IMG/VR virus record: IMGVR_UViG_3300044797_000055
Coordinates: 1 to 21,001 of that record
DNA: 21,001 nt
Direction: 5' to 3' (one strand)
DNA from: a virus
The notes under the pieces were generated by a model. It searched no databases. It saw only the letters and a program-made list of their open reading frames with translations, and was not told where the DNA came from. The translations under genes and the position numbers were made by a program. Shown one piece after another: positions 6,829-13,645 of this stretch (the first letter of the stretch is position 1; every line of letters begins with the position of its first letter).

Positions 6829-8531
6829 CGTTTACCTGCCAAGAGCAAGCCTAATTTGACCGGAGCTGGATTATTGGGAATCGCACTTGGCACATACGCG
6901 CCAATTGTTGCCCCGCAAGTCGTTTGCGGTCCTGTGACAACATTTAGCGGCCAAGACGATGTTGGAAGCAAGACTTGATTGTAAATTCCACCCAAAACAA
7001 CCCCCGCGCAGATCGCTAGAGAGGTCGCTGTCAGTGTTAGATTATCAATGCTTTGATTCGTGAATGCCGGATCGCTCTCCATTGAATGCGAGCATCCCGT
7101 TGTGCCGCAATTTCCGCTCGCCGCTTCCCATGTAGCATAAGTGGAATAGTTCGTGGTACAAGCCCAGACCATGAAATTCGTCGATGCCACACCAAGGCCG
7201 TTATAATCATAAACATTCCCAGATCCATACGTGCCATCATTGTTTCCGCCGCCGCAAGTACTGATGGAATAAGACCCATTTCCTAGAATTAGATTATTCT
7301 CAATCAGGTTATTGGAGACAATATTGCTGGCCGACTCATCTCCCACGACATAAGCGCCGCCAACGGTATTTCCATAAATCGTATTATTGTAGACCAAATT
7401 ATTGCTGGCTGCAGTCGAATCGTGGGCGTCGATCTGTAGTCCTTCATTGTTCCCAAACACTACATTTCCGTAGACTTTTACGCCACTCGTTATTTCAATG
7501 AAAATTCCGATGGCACTGTTTCCCCAAATTTGATTATAGGAAATCACGGTCCCGGTCGATTGGCAATCCAGCCATATACCCATACCTGTATCCGAGTAAT
7601 CCTGTGCTCCATTCTGATAAATGTAGTTTTCAGTGATTGTCAGGCCGGAAGTGGTCATTCCCGTCGAGCACGTTCGAATCCCGCCGCTGAAAGCAATGTT
7701 CTGCGTTCCGTTTCCGTAGATCGTGTTGTTGGCGAGCAGCGTTGTTGCGGTATAATCTCCAACCTCGATGCCGGATTCGCCGTTGTCAAATGCGGTCGAA
7801 TCGGTTATGGAATTATTCGATTCTGTCGGGCCCCCAGTTCCCTCCACATAGAATCCGAAAGTATAGCTATATGCAGCAGTCATTCCCGTCATCGTGACAT
7901 TGCTGGAATTGGAGTAAATGTCCGCGCCGGATGTATTTGAGTAAAGCGCCTGAAGATTCTCGATAATTAGATAGTTCTGGCTGAACGAGAAAATCAATCC
8001 ACTGATAACCGAGGCAACGAGCGTGTACCCCTGTGAACCAGGATTACCTGCACTTTCGTAGTAGTAGAGCGTCGTCCCGGTCGCATACCACTGCCCTTCC
8101 GTCAGTGCTCCTTCCGATGCAGCCTTGGTAGCCAATACGTTGTTTTTGAACAGTTGATTTGGCGTAGCCGAAACAGTCGCAACCCACACGTTGCCAGCGT
8201 AATTCGTCCAAGTGGGCGTAACGCCTCCGTTGAAAATCGGCGGTGCTCCTGTTCCATACGAGCCAATCGTGATGGGATTCCCGGAGGTTCCCGATTGCTC
8301 AACATAAACGATTTCATACCAAGTGCAACTACTTCGGAATAAAAGCGAATCACCAGGACTGAATGTGTGCGTGCGGGCATGAGCTGCGGTTAGCCATGGC
8401 GTCGATGTACTGGTTCCGTTGTTTGAATCACTTCCTACGGTTACGCAATTATCCACGTAATACGTTGCGGCGCGCGCTGGCAAGACAGATAACGCGGCAA
8501 CAAATAGAAGGAGTGAGAATAGTTTTTTCAT
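6825..8531 (-). CDS. Secreted right-handed parallel beta-helix protein
   Basis: 568 residues with signal peptide MKKLFSLLLFVAALSVLPARA cut before ATYYVDN. The opening block (TYYVDN, GTSTSTPW, FSPGDSLLFRSSCTW, GNPITIGSYGTGAPPIFNGG) is the usual start of secreted beta-helix proteins. From about 170 to 430 there are repeated Asn-rich rungs such as NNTIYGNG, ENYIYQNG, YNQIWGN, NNTIYGN and ENNLILGNG, the signature of pectate-lyase/tailspike-like solenoids. It ends in APVKLGLLLAGKR, shared with the 976-aa protein. The start follows the previous stop as TGACATG. A polysaccharide-binding or depolymerase role fits the fold, but catalytic residues cannot be assigned by eye. Confidence 0.85.
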   Translation of the reverse strand: MKKLFSLLLFVAALSVLPARAATYYVDNCVTVGSDSNNGTSTSTPWLTAAHARTHTFSPGDSLLFRSSCTWYEIVYVEQSGTSGNPITIGSYGTGAPPIFNGGVTPTWTNYAGNVWVATVSATPNQLFKNNVLATKAASEGALTEGQWYATGTTLYYYESAGNPGSQGYTLVASVISGLIFSFSQNYLIIENLQALYSNTSGADIYSNSSNVTMTGMTAAYSYTFGFYVEGTGGPTESNNSITDSTAFDNGESGIEVGDYTATTLLANNTIYGNGTQNIAFSGGIRTCSTGMTTSGLTITENYIYQNGAQDYSDTGMGIWLDCQSTGTVISYNQIWGNSAIGIFIEITSGVKVYGNVVFGNNEGLQIDAHDSTAASNNLVYNNTIYGNTVGGAYVVGDESASNIVSNNLIENNLILGNGSYSISTCGGGNNDGTYGSGNVYDYNGLGVASTNFMVWACTTNYSTYATWEAASGNCGTTGCSHSMESDPAFTNQSIDNLTLTATSLAICAGVVLGGIYNQVLLPTSSWPLNVVTGPQTTCGATIGAYVPSAIPNNPAPVKLGLLLAGKR

Positions 8532-8532
8532 G

Positions 8533-9297
8533 TCAATTGCACGTGTTGGACATATCGCATCCAGCCATTAAAGCACTGGGCGCTTTAAACGCCGCTATGG
8601 TTCCAGTCCAGTTGCCCGTATTCGCATTCGATATAGAGCCGGTAATCATGCTCTGTGTGGTCGTAACCGCCAAGTCTTCGCATCCAAATTTTGAAGAGGT
8701 CCCTAGGGTTGCACCATCTACTCCGCGAAGGGTAGCACCAGTACCGCCGATGGAACCGGCTGTAAATGCCCCCGCGGTAATTGTCCCGCCGCCGCACAGA
8801 ATGATTGTGTCCTTCGCATTTGTTGTGGTGATCGAGCCGGATGGAGGCACGGTAAATGTGCTAACAGTTCCGTTATTATATCCTCCCGACTGGACATCCA
8901 CTGGGCTCGTCATGGTTACAGTCGAGGGAGCATAATGCAGGACGATCATGGATTGAAAAGCACTGCTAACATTCGGCGTACAAGTAAACGTCGTCGAGCC
9001 TGAAGCCATGTTGGTGGCGTAGGAAAGCTGGACTTGATAGTCTCCCGAATCCGCCTGAAATGTTAATGTGTTGAAGGTATTTGACGGCGTGCTGCTTGCC
9101 GGATCGCCAGTTGTGGCGGCAGTGGAAGCGCACATCACGAGCACAAAATCACCACCGCTCATCGTGAGAGCCGGGCTGGTAATTGATGAAACGGAACCCA
9201 CGCCTGTGTTTGCGACGTAAGTATAATTCGTGAATCCGGCACGCGCAGGGAGCACGCAAAACAGGATATATGCAAGCATAAGAATGATTTTTTTCAT
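8533..9297 (-). CDS. Secreted jelly-roll-like protein
   Basis: 254 residues from ATG 9297; a start 12 bases upstream would only lengthen the n-region. Signal peptide MKKIILMLAYILFCVLPARA, cut before GFTNY. The body follows a beta-sandwich pattern seen repeatedly in secreted bacterial proteins: GGDFVLVMCAS, NTFNTLTFQADSGDYQVQLS, STTFTCTPN, MIVLHYAPSTVTM, TTTNAKDTIILCGGG, SKFGCEDLAVTTTQ and NWTGTIAAFKAPS. The same order of elements occurs in the middle of the 976-aa protein, so the two share a domain. Six cysteines suggest disulfides outside the cytoplasm. The previous gene's TGA lies one base before the ATG. The function is unknown; an adhesin-like surface role is inferred. Confidence 0.82.
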   Translation of the reverse strand: MKKIILMLAYILFCVLPARAGFTNYTYVANTGVGSVSSITSPALTMSGGDFVLVMCASTAATTGDPASSTPSNTFNTLTFQADSGDYQVQLSYATNMASGSTTFTCTPNVSSAFQSMIVLHYAPSTVTMTSPVDVQSGGYNNGTVSTFTVPPSGSITTTNAKDTIILCGGGTITAGAFTAGSIGGTGATLRGVDGATLGTSSKFGCEDLAVTTTQSMITGSISNANTGNWTGTIAAFKAPSALMAGCDMSNTCN

Positions 9298-9298
9298 G

Positions 9299-10138
9299 TC
9301 AATCCACAATCCAATAGTTGAAACACAAAGGATTACTTGAAAACGTTCCTAAATTGATAGTGAAACTGGTACTCGCCACCTGCGCGGCCAAACGCGGAGC
9401 AGTGAGTCCGGTATCAGAAGTTGTATTGCACGTCACGCCGATTTTCGTTCCAATGACCGTAGCTCCGACTGGCTGAATAAAGATATTGCTATTTGCCGTG
9501 ACCGCAGTCGTGTCCACCGTGCAGGTGCCGGTTGAAGCATTCGTCGCACAAGAAAATGATCCCGCAGGAGCCGCTGTGCAAGATACAACAGACGGATTCG
9601 CGCCCGTTCCGGCTGCCGCACAATTCGTCGTACTAGCTAAAAGCGGAAGTGTCACAGTTCCGGTAAACGTTGGAGAAGCAAGCGGAGCACATCCTGTACA
9701 GGCTGCTAATATTCCTGCTGCTGTATCAGGAATACCACTATCAGCAATCTGACCACCTGTGCCAGTGAAAGCAGCAAAATCAGTACTGGTAACTCCACTT
9801 GCAGGTCCAGTGGTTATACCTGCACCTGATCCAGCAAGGGCTTTAGAGGATGTAACGGTTGAGGCTGTGGCAGCAATAGCAACCTGTCCTGCCGTCATAC
9901 CAGATAATCCGCCACCACCAGCTCCTAATGCTGTCCAGGTGTTAGTAGCGGAACAATAATTAATAGTGAAAGGAGTAACCGATAGTTGGACAGATGCAGT
10001 GACACCAGGAGTACAAGTAGCGGCAAGGGCAGTAACGTAATTTAAGGTGCCACCAAAGTTCTGTTGTTGGGCATGTAATAGAAATGCTCCAATGGTGGCG
10101 AATACGAGTAATGCTATTAGTCGTTTAATATCCTTCAT
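9299..10138 (-). CDS. Tail-fibre-like protein with signal peptide
   Basis: 279 residues. The N-terminus MKDIKRLIALLVFATIGAFL ends in LHA before QQQ, a plausible Sec signal. The middle has phage appendage motifs: AGQVAIAATASTVTSSKALA, GGQIADSGIPDTA and LASPTFTGTVTLP, the last a hallmark of tail-fibre repeats. The C-terminal third is Cys-rich (SCTAAP, SCATN, TCTVD, VTCNTT, LCFNYWIVD). The DNA changes character inside the gene: the 5' part (about 9700-10138) uses A+T-rich, CTA/GGT/GTA-type phage codons, and the 3' part (about 9299-9690) is G+C-richer. A recombination joint within the fibre is therefore likely, a common way for phages to swap receptor-binding tips. Confidence 0.8.
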   Translation of the reverse strand: MKDIKRLIALLVFATIGAFLLHAQQQNFGGTLNYVTALAATCTPGVTASVQLSVTPFTINYCSATNTWTALGAGGGGLSGMTAGQVAIAATASTVTSSKALAGSGAGITTGPASGVTSTDFAAFTGTGGQIADSGIPDTAAGILAACTGCAPLASPTFTGTVTLPLLASTTNCAAAGTGANPSVVSCTAAPAGSFSCATNASTGTCTVDTTAVTANSNIFIQPVGATVIGTKIGVTCNTTSDTGLTAPRLAAQVASTSFTINLGTFSSNPLCFNYWIVD

Positions 10139-10140
10139 AA

Positions 10141-10626
10141 CTATCCTAACCTTGATATTTTCGCTGTCATTCCCACGGCATTACCGCCCACTGTACGTTG
10201 CAAACGAATGAATCTGCCCCCGGTCGGGGATAAGTCCGAGCGTGATACTGTTGCGGTGGCAGATGCAATGGTATAAGCAGCATTAGAAGGAGTAATATAG
10301 AAACCGTCAGCATCAGTGTCAGCTTCCTGTACAGCTACGGATTCACCAGTACCGGGAGCACCATTGTAATGAAGTTCCACTGATATTGAGGGTGCAGGAC
10401 CAGCACCTTGTCCAACTTGGATATTTACACTGGTACTGGATATGACGGCATTGGCTACCACACCAGTCGTTTCAAAAGTAACGTTAGTATCATTTACAGG
10501 TTCTTGGGTGAATGTGGTACCATGAGCACCAAATAAATATTCATAACTACCCTTGTCAAGATAATGACCTTGTTTATTATTTTGTACCCAAGTAAATGAA
10601 CCTGGAGTACCAGGATATAAAGACAT
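10141..10626 (-). CDS. Beta-rich virion-like protein downstream of terL
   Basis: 161 residues, no signal peptide, not recognised. It is Gly/Thr/Ser/Val-rich with predicted strands (TNVTFETTGVVANAVISS, SVNIQVGQG, SISVELHYNG, AYTIASATATVSRSD, RFIRLQRTVGGN), consistent with a small structural or decoration protein. The ATG (10626) directly follows the terL stop with no gap, so it is probably coupled to terL. Its stop is two bases before the fibre-like gene. In most tailed phages portal or head genes follow terL, so this position is unusual. Confidence 0.75.
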   Translation of the reverse strand: MSLYPGTPGSFTWVQNNKQGHYLDKGSYEYLFGAHGTTFTQEPVNDTNVTFETTGVVANAVISSTSVNIQVGQGAGPAPSISVELHYNGAPGTGESVAVQEADTDADGFYITPSNAAYTIASATATVSRSDLSPTGGRFIRLQRTVGGNAVGMTAKISRLG

Positions 10627-12297
10627 CTAGTTAACCATCCTTTCAGTAGGCCGCTGGATACGTCCAAGTCCACCACCACGGCCACGGCCACGTCTAATCT
10701 TCTCTAGTGCAGTAGCTCTACGGTTAAGTGAAGCTATAGTGTTGATATCCATATCTTCTACAGGTTTATTACGGGACTTGGCAAAGGCCAGGACTTTTTC
10801 GTGGACAGCTTCAACGATAGGTTGGGTACCGGCACGTTGACGTGACTTGAGAAGGTAACGGGCCGCATCCCAAGAATCATCACCATCGAACTTTTCTATC
10901 TCCATGGGATCATCTTCATCCGTGGTAATCATAGGGATAGTTTCGATGAGTTTAGTACAAGATGGGTCTATTTCTAGTTCCTCTGCCTTCATTAGTTCAT
11001 ACATGCACTGAGCGCCATGAATACGGCTATCATCGGCAGGAGTAGGGTAGGGCATATTATTGGCAGTGAAAATATCGCCCATCTGGGCAGCAAAAGAATC
11101 CTGTTCGGAACGTTTCTGGAAAGCGTCAGGGGAAAGGTAGATGGCATCAATCAGTTTACGTTCGGCAGGTTCAGTGCGGTCCACGATTTCCTGAGCCTGG
11201 GCGCGGGCAGAGTGGTGATTAGCCACAAGTTCACGGTAGATGCGGGTGACTTTGCCTACACGTGCGCCCCAGTAACAGGCCATAGGATGCTGAAATCCCC
11301 AATCTATGCCTAACCAGCGCGGGTGCCAGTCACGGTCAGGCAGGCACCGTTTCACGAACTTTTCAGGATTCCAGATATCATAGAACTGACCTGCAAATTC
11401 ATCCCAATTACCAAGTAGCCACCCAGTCCTTAATCTGGCAGGTAAGTTATCTAGCTCATGTCCACGCTGGGTATTGTTAATGAAGAACATGAACCGTTCG
11501 TCCAGTAATAGGTTCTTATTCTCCTTCATACCAGGCTTAATATCAGTGTGACCGTAAGAACAGATACCACCGAAATCCACTACTTTACGTCCATCTTCGT
11601 TTAAGCACCCATAATAGTCGCACTGGTCAAGTTTACGTTCGGCAAGGGCAGAGCGGACCCATTCCAGGTTGTCCCAGGCATAGGATGGGATAAAAGCATA
11701 ATCTTCGGCCCGTTCCTTGCCCATATATTCACGTTTATACATTAGTCTGCGGATATAGCTATGGCTAAGTCCACCAGGGTTCATGCCCCACACTGTCTTG
11801 CACATCTTGTCGGAAATGTGGCGACCATTAATTTTGCCAGTCCAGCGCCGCGTTTCGTTCAGTTTGACAAGCATCATTTCGGTGCAGCGCGTGGCCTCAT
11901 CCGCGAACACATCCATGTATTCCTTACCTTGAAAATCGTTAATGTCCTCTTCATGTTCCGAATAGCCAAACACTATTCTGGACATAGGATTAGTAGGGAT
12001 GTACAGGGTCTTTTCACTGGACCGCCACCATTCGCGCATAAACGGCCACATGCGGAAATAGATACCCTCAAGCATAGTGTCGCGGAGTTGATTCCACTTG
12101 CGCCGGAACAAGAGTCCGGTAGTGCCAGGGTATTTCATTCTCCTTAATAGCATTATATTGGCGATAGCATGGGTCTTGGCAGAACCCTTACTACCACCAA
12201 TACCAATAATAGAAGGGCCGTTACGGTTCTCTACCATACGTAATAGTTCACGTTGCTTGGGGAAGAAAGAGAATGAGATATTGGCAGGGATAGACAC
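10627..12297 (-). CDS. terL: Terminase large subunit (packaging ATPase-nuclease)
   Basis: 556 residues. It powers and cuts DNA during packaging at the portal. The ATPase domain has Walker A GGSKGSAKT (34-42), an FQGKEYMDVFADEAT segment with Walker B and catalytic Glu134, and a coupling-like MNPGG at 172-176. The linker LRTGWLLGNWDEFAGQFYDI precedes the RNase H-like nuclease: acidic Asp332 in LGIDWGFQHP, Asp391 in YLSPDAF, and a C-terminal acidic cluster GDDSWDAARYLL. All key acidic residues appear present. It starts at GTG 12297, which overlaps the TAG of the preceding gene by one base (TAGTG). A Gly/Arg-rich tail (RRGRGRGGGLGR) may bind DNA. Length is normal for the family. Confidence 0.95.
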   Translation of the reverse strand: MSIPANISFSFFPKQRELLRMVENRNGPSIIGIGGSKGSAKTHAIANIMLLRRMKYPGTTGLLFRRKWNQLRDTMLEGIYFRMWPFMREWWRSSEKTLYIPTNPMSRIVFGYSEHEEDINDFQGKEYMDVFADEATRCTEMMLVKLNETRRWTGKINGRHISDKMCKTVWGMNPGGLSHSYIRRLMYKREYMGKERAEDYAFIPSYAWDNLEWVRSALAERKLDQCDYYGCLNEDGRKVVDFGGICSYGHTDIKPGMKENKNLLLDERFMFFINNTQRGHELDNLPARLRTGWLLGNWDEFAGQFYDIWNPEKFVKRCLPDRDWHPRWLGIDWGFQHPMACYWGARVGKVTRIYRELVANHHSARAQAQEIVDRTEPAERKLIDAIYLSPDAFQKRSEQDSFAAQMGDIFTANNMPYPTPADDSRIHGAQCMYELMKAEELEIDPSCTKLIETIPMITTDEDDPMEIEKFDGDDSWDAARYLLKSRQRAGTQPIVEAVHEKVLAFAKSRNKPVEDMDINTIASLNRRATALEKIRRGRGRGGGLGRIQRPTERMVN

Positions 12298-12683
12298 TAG
12301 TCAGATACCATTTCCATAAAAATACTTTTGGATTCTAGTTTTGGGGAAATTCCTAGTTCCGGTTCAGGTATTTCCATAGAACTGGTACCAAGTCCAATAT
12401 CAGGGAATTTTTGTACAGGTGGAGGTACCATCGAGGCGGGGGTGGTGTCTCTATTAGCGCCTATACCCCTACCCTGTTCGGGCCATGCTAGTACGTAGAT
12501 AGTGCCAGCTTCGGTCACGTCACTGTAACGGACTAGACCTGGGACACGGCCACGAAGCTCGACGTACAGTGCGTTACGCTCGTCCGAGGTACGGAACTGG
12601 CGACGATGGTAATGTGACACTGGGGGCGCGGCCATCATGCGGCGTACATGGCGCGGCAGTTTCACTGTAACGTGTCTTGTCAT
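12297..12683 (-). CDS. Hypothetical protein between terS and terL
   Basis: 128 residues, not recognised. The N-terminal half is strongly basic (MTRHVTVKLPRHVRRMMA, HYHRRQFRTSDERNALYVEL), with two likely strands (RVPGLVRYSDV, GTIYVLAWPEQ); the C-terminal half is Pro/Glu-rich and probably disordered. The position between the terminase genes suggests a packaging accessory. ATG 12683 lies just after a 41-bp tandem duplication that copies this start region, so an identical decoy start exists 41 bases upstream. Two near-matches to the phage-wide palindrome (12310-12323 and 12370-12383) lie inside its 3' part. Confidence 0.7.
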   Translation of the reverse strand: MTRHVTVKLPRHVRRMMAAPPVSHYHRRQFRTSDERNALYVELRGRVPGLVRYSDVTEAGTIYVLAWPEQGRGIGANRDTTPASMVPPPVQKFPDIGLGTSSMEIPEPELGISPKLESKSIFMEMVSD

Positions 12684-12741
12684 GATTAGTGACTATTCAC
12701 TTTCACTGTAACGTGTCTTGTCATGATTAGTGACTATTCAC
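12660..12741. repeat. Exact 41-bp tandem duplication
   Basis: Copy one is 12660-12700 and copy two 12701-12741, identical base for base; a nine-base start of a third unit (one mismatch) follows. Each unit carries the last codons and stop of terS and the start codon with first eight codons of the 128-aa gene. Because 41 is not a multiple of three, the extra copy is out of frame and stops quickly. Confidence 0.95.
12686..12724 (-). CDS. Putative 12-residue leader peptide created by the duplication
   Basis: In the upstream copy of the 41-bp repeat, ATG 12724 reads MTRHVTVKVNSH and then TAA, two bases before the ATG of the 128-aa gene. It shares its first eight residues with that gene. Either it is a harmless by-product or it couples translation from terS into the 128-aa gene. 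Confidence 0.4.
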   Translation of the reverse strand: MTRHVTVKVNSH

Positions 12742-13150
12742 TTTCATTGACAGTGTTCGCGTTATTGATAGTGATATTGAGACTAGACTGTACTTGCTCT
12801 TCCTTGGGATACAATTGCATTAGCTTGGCACATTCCTTCGCTGCTGCTAGTCTAGTGCTGTTGTCGACCACTTCCATAGTATCGGTGATCTTTCCCTCAT
12901 AGCTCGCGGTAATGGTACTGGTCGCATTCATTAGCGGCAGGAAGTAGTCGCGCACAAAATTCTCAGGCGTTAAACTTAGCTTGTCCATTGCTGCCAGTAA
13001 ACGTTTTCTGGTACTGACAATAGCATTGCTACCGGACTTCACGGAACTATAACCTACTGCAAGTGCCGATTCTCCAATAGGTTCCCCCATTAACACTTTT
13101 TTGAGTAATGCTCGCCGTTTTAGCGATAAAGGTAATGTATTCGTAGACAT
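12734..13150 (-). CDS. terS: Probable terminase small subunit
   Basis: 138 residues. The N-terminal half (KRRALLKKVLMGEPIGESAL and AVGYSSVKSGSNAIVSTRKR) reads as a DNA-binding HTH region. It is followed by LTPENFVRDYFLPLMNAT and, after GKITDTMEVVDN, by STRLAAAKECAKLMQLYPK, a pattern I know from small terminase subunits of the HTH type. Small subunits recognise the packaging site and recruit the large subunit. It is the first gene of the leftward operon, two genes before terL, which supports the call. No Shine-Dalgarno precedes ATG 13150, and the candidate -10 lies only about 10 bases upstream, so the message may be leaderless. Confidence 0.75.
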   Translation of the reverse strand: MSTNTLPLSLKRRALLKKVLMGEPIGESALAVGYSSVKSGSNAIVSTRKRLLAAMDKLSLTPENFVRDYFLPLMNATSTITASYEGKITDTMEVVDNSTRLAAAKECAKLMQLYPKEEQVQSSLNITINNANTVNESE

Positions 13151-13159
13151 ACGCGAAAA

Positions 13160-13188
13160 ATCAAATCACACTTTCCCTGCCTTGTCAA
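13160..13188 (-). promoter_or_regulatory. Leftward promoter for the packaging operon
   Basis: On the minus strand TTGACA (13188-13183), a 17-base spacer and TTTGAT (13165-13160) match a sigma70-type promoter. The expected start point is within a few bases of the terS ATG (13150). Confidence 0.5.
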
Positions 13189-13203
13189 GCCCTTCCACTT
13201 TTC

Positions 13204-13218
13204 GTGTAATTTTTACAC
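13204..13218. other. Small perfect inverted repeat
   Basis: GTGTAA TTT TTACAC, a six-base stem with a three-base loop, lies in the A+T-rich part of the divergent control region between the leftward promoter and the DnaA-box-like motifs. It may be an operator or an origin element. Confidence 0.45.
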
Positions 13219-13232
13219 ACTAATATTTATAG

Positions 13233-13252
13233 TTTTCCACAAGTTTTCCACA
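13233..13252 (+). promoter_or_regulatory. Two DnaA-box-like motifs; candidate origin element
   Basis: TTTTCCACA occurs at 13233-13241 and again at 13244-13252, an 11-base period, beside an A+T-rich stretch. It fits the relaxed DnaA box TTWTNCACA. A third copy is at 17817-17825. An origin role is inferred. Confidence 0.45.
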
Positions 13253-13262
13253 AGTAAGTGAT

Positions 13263-13276
13263 ATTTCTATGGAAAT
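13263..13276. promoter_or_regulatory. Palindromic operator candidate upstream of the rightward -35
   Basis: ATTTCTATGGAAAT, a full match to the family consensus ATTTCYATRGAAAT, centred 24 bases before the second site. Confidence 0.6.
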
Positions 13277-13279
13277 AGC

Positions 13280-13308
13280 TTGACACGTTTCTATGGAAAT
13301 GATACTTT
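13280..13308 (+). promoter_or_regulatory. Early rightward promoter with operator in the spacer
   Basis: TTGACA (13280-13285), a 17-base spacer and TACTTT (13303-13308). The spacer contains the palindrome GTTTCTATGGAAAT (13287-13300), so a protein bound there would block RNA polymerase. It should drive the rightward genes starting at 13462. Confidence 0.6.
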
Positions 13309-13352
13309 GGAAATAATACTTTCACGGTAGTAAAAAACAGGTAGCGGTCGCA

Positions 13353-13400
13353 GGGTCACGATCATGGTCATGGTCACGGTCATGGTCATGGTCAGGGTCT
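13353..13400 (+). repeat. GGTCA-type hexamer array, short copy (8 units)
   Basis: Eight tandem hexamers of the form NGGTCA, with small variants, lie in the untranslated leader between the early promoter and the first early gene. The units match the large arrays at 14758-14949 and 14990-15178, but here they are not in a reading frame. Confidence 0.85.
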
Positions 13401-13415
13401 AGTACAGGAACAATA

Positions 13416-13434
13416 CCACTATCAATGATAGTGG
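13416..13434 (+). promoter_or_regulatory. Leader hairpin before the first early gene
   Basis: CCACTATC AAT GATAGTGG is a perfect eight-base stem with a three-base loop. It sits 13 bases before the TTGGAG ribosome site of the 55-aa gene. No T-run follows, so a leader or RNA-processing element is more likely than a terminator. Confidence 0.55.
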
Positions 13435-13461
13435 AAATAAAAGTGAATTGGAGAATATAAC

Positions 13462-13629
13462 GTGACAAAACAGCAAGCGATTCGCAAGCTGGCCGAGTAC
13501 GGATACCAGTTTCTTCGCAATGATGGAAAATTCTGCGTATACTTTAGCAAAGATGGCAGAGAATTACTCGCGGACCCAAGGGAATTGCTGGCCGAGGTAG
13601 AACTAGATCGAGCACTAAAATCTAAATAA
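13462..13629 (+). CDS. Small early hypothetical protein (55 aa)
   Basis: From GTG 13462, with TTGGAG eight bases upstream, the frame gives 55 residues: MTKQQAIRKLAEYGYQFLRN, then a strand-like GKFCVYF and an acidic helix RELLAEVELDRALKSK. It is the first gene after the early promoter. A helix-strand-helix layout with no signal peptide suggests a small cytoplasmic regulator or host-takeover protein, but I do not recognise it. An in-frame ATG is absent, so GTG is the only reasonable start. Confidence 0.72.
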   Translation: MTKQQAIRKLAEYGYQFLRNDGKFCVYFSKDGRELLADPRELLAEVELDRALKSK

Positions 13630-13645
13630 TGAATTGGAGGAAACA

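Noticed and set aside
7530-7940. A 136-residue plus-strand frame
   Set aside because: It is wholly antisense to the beta-helix gene and has no recognisable domain.
8363-8935. A 190-residue plus-strand frame
   Set aside because: It is antisense across the junction of two signal-peptide genes, is Val/Pro-rich as expected of a shadow, and lacks a ribosome site.
11017-12147. Plus-strand frames inside terL
   Set aside because: They are antisense to a gene with intact Walker and nuclease motifs and lack ribosome sites.
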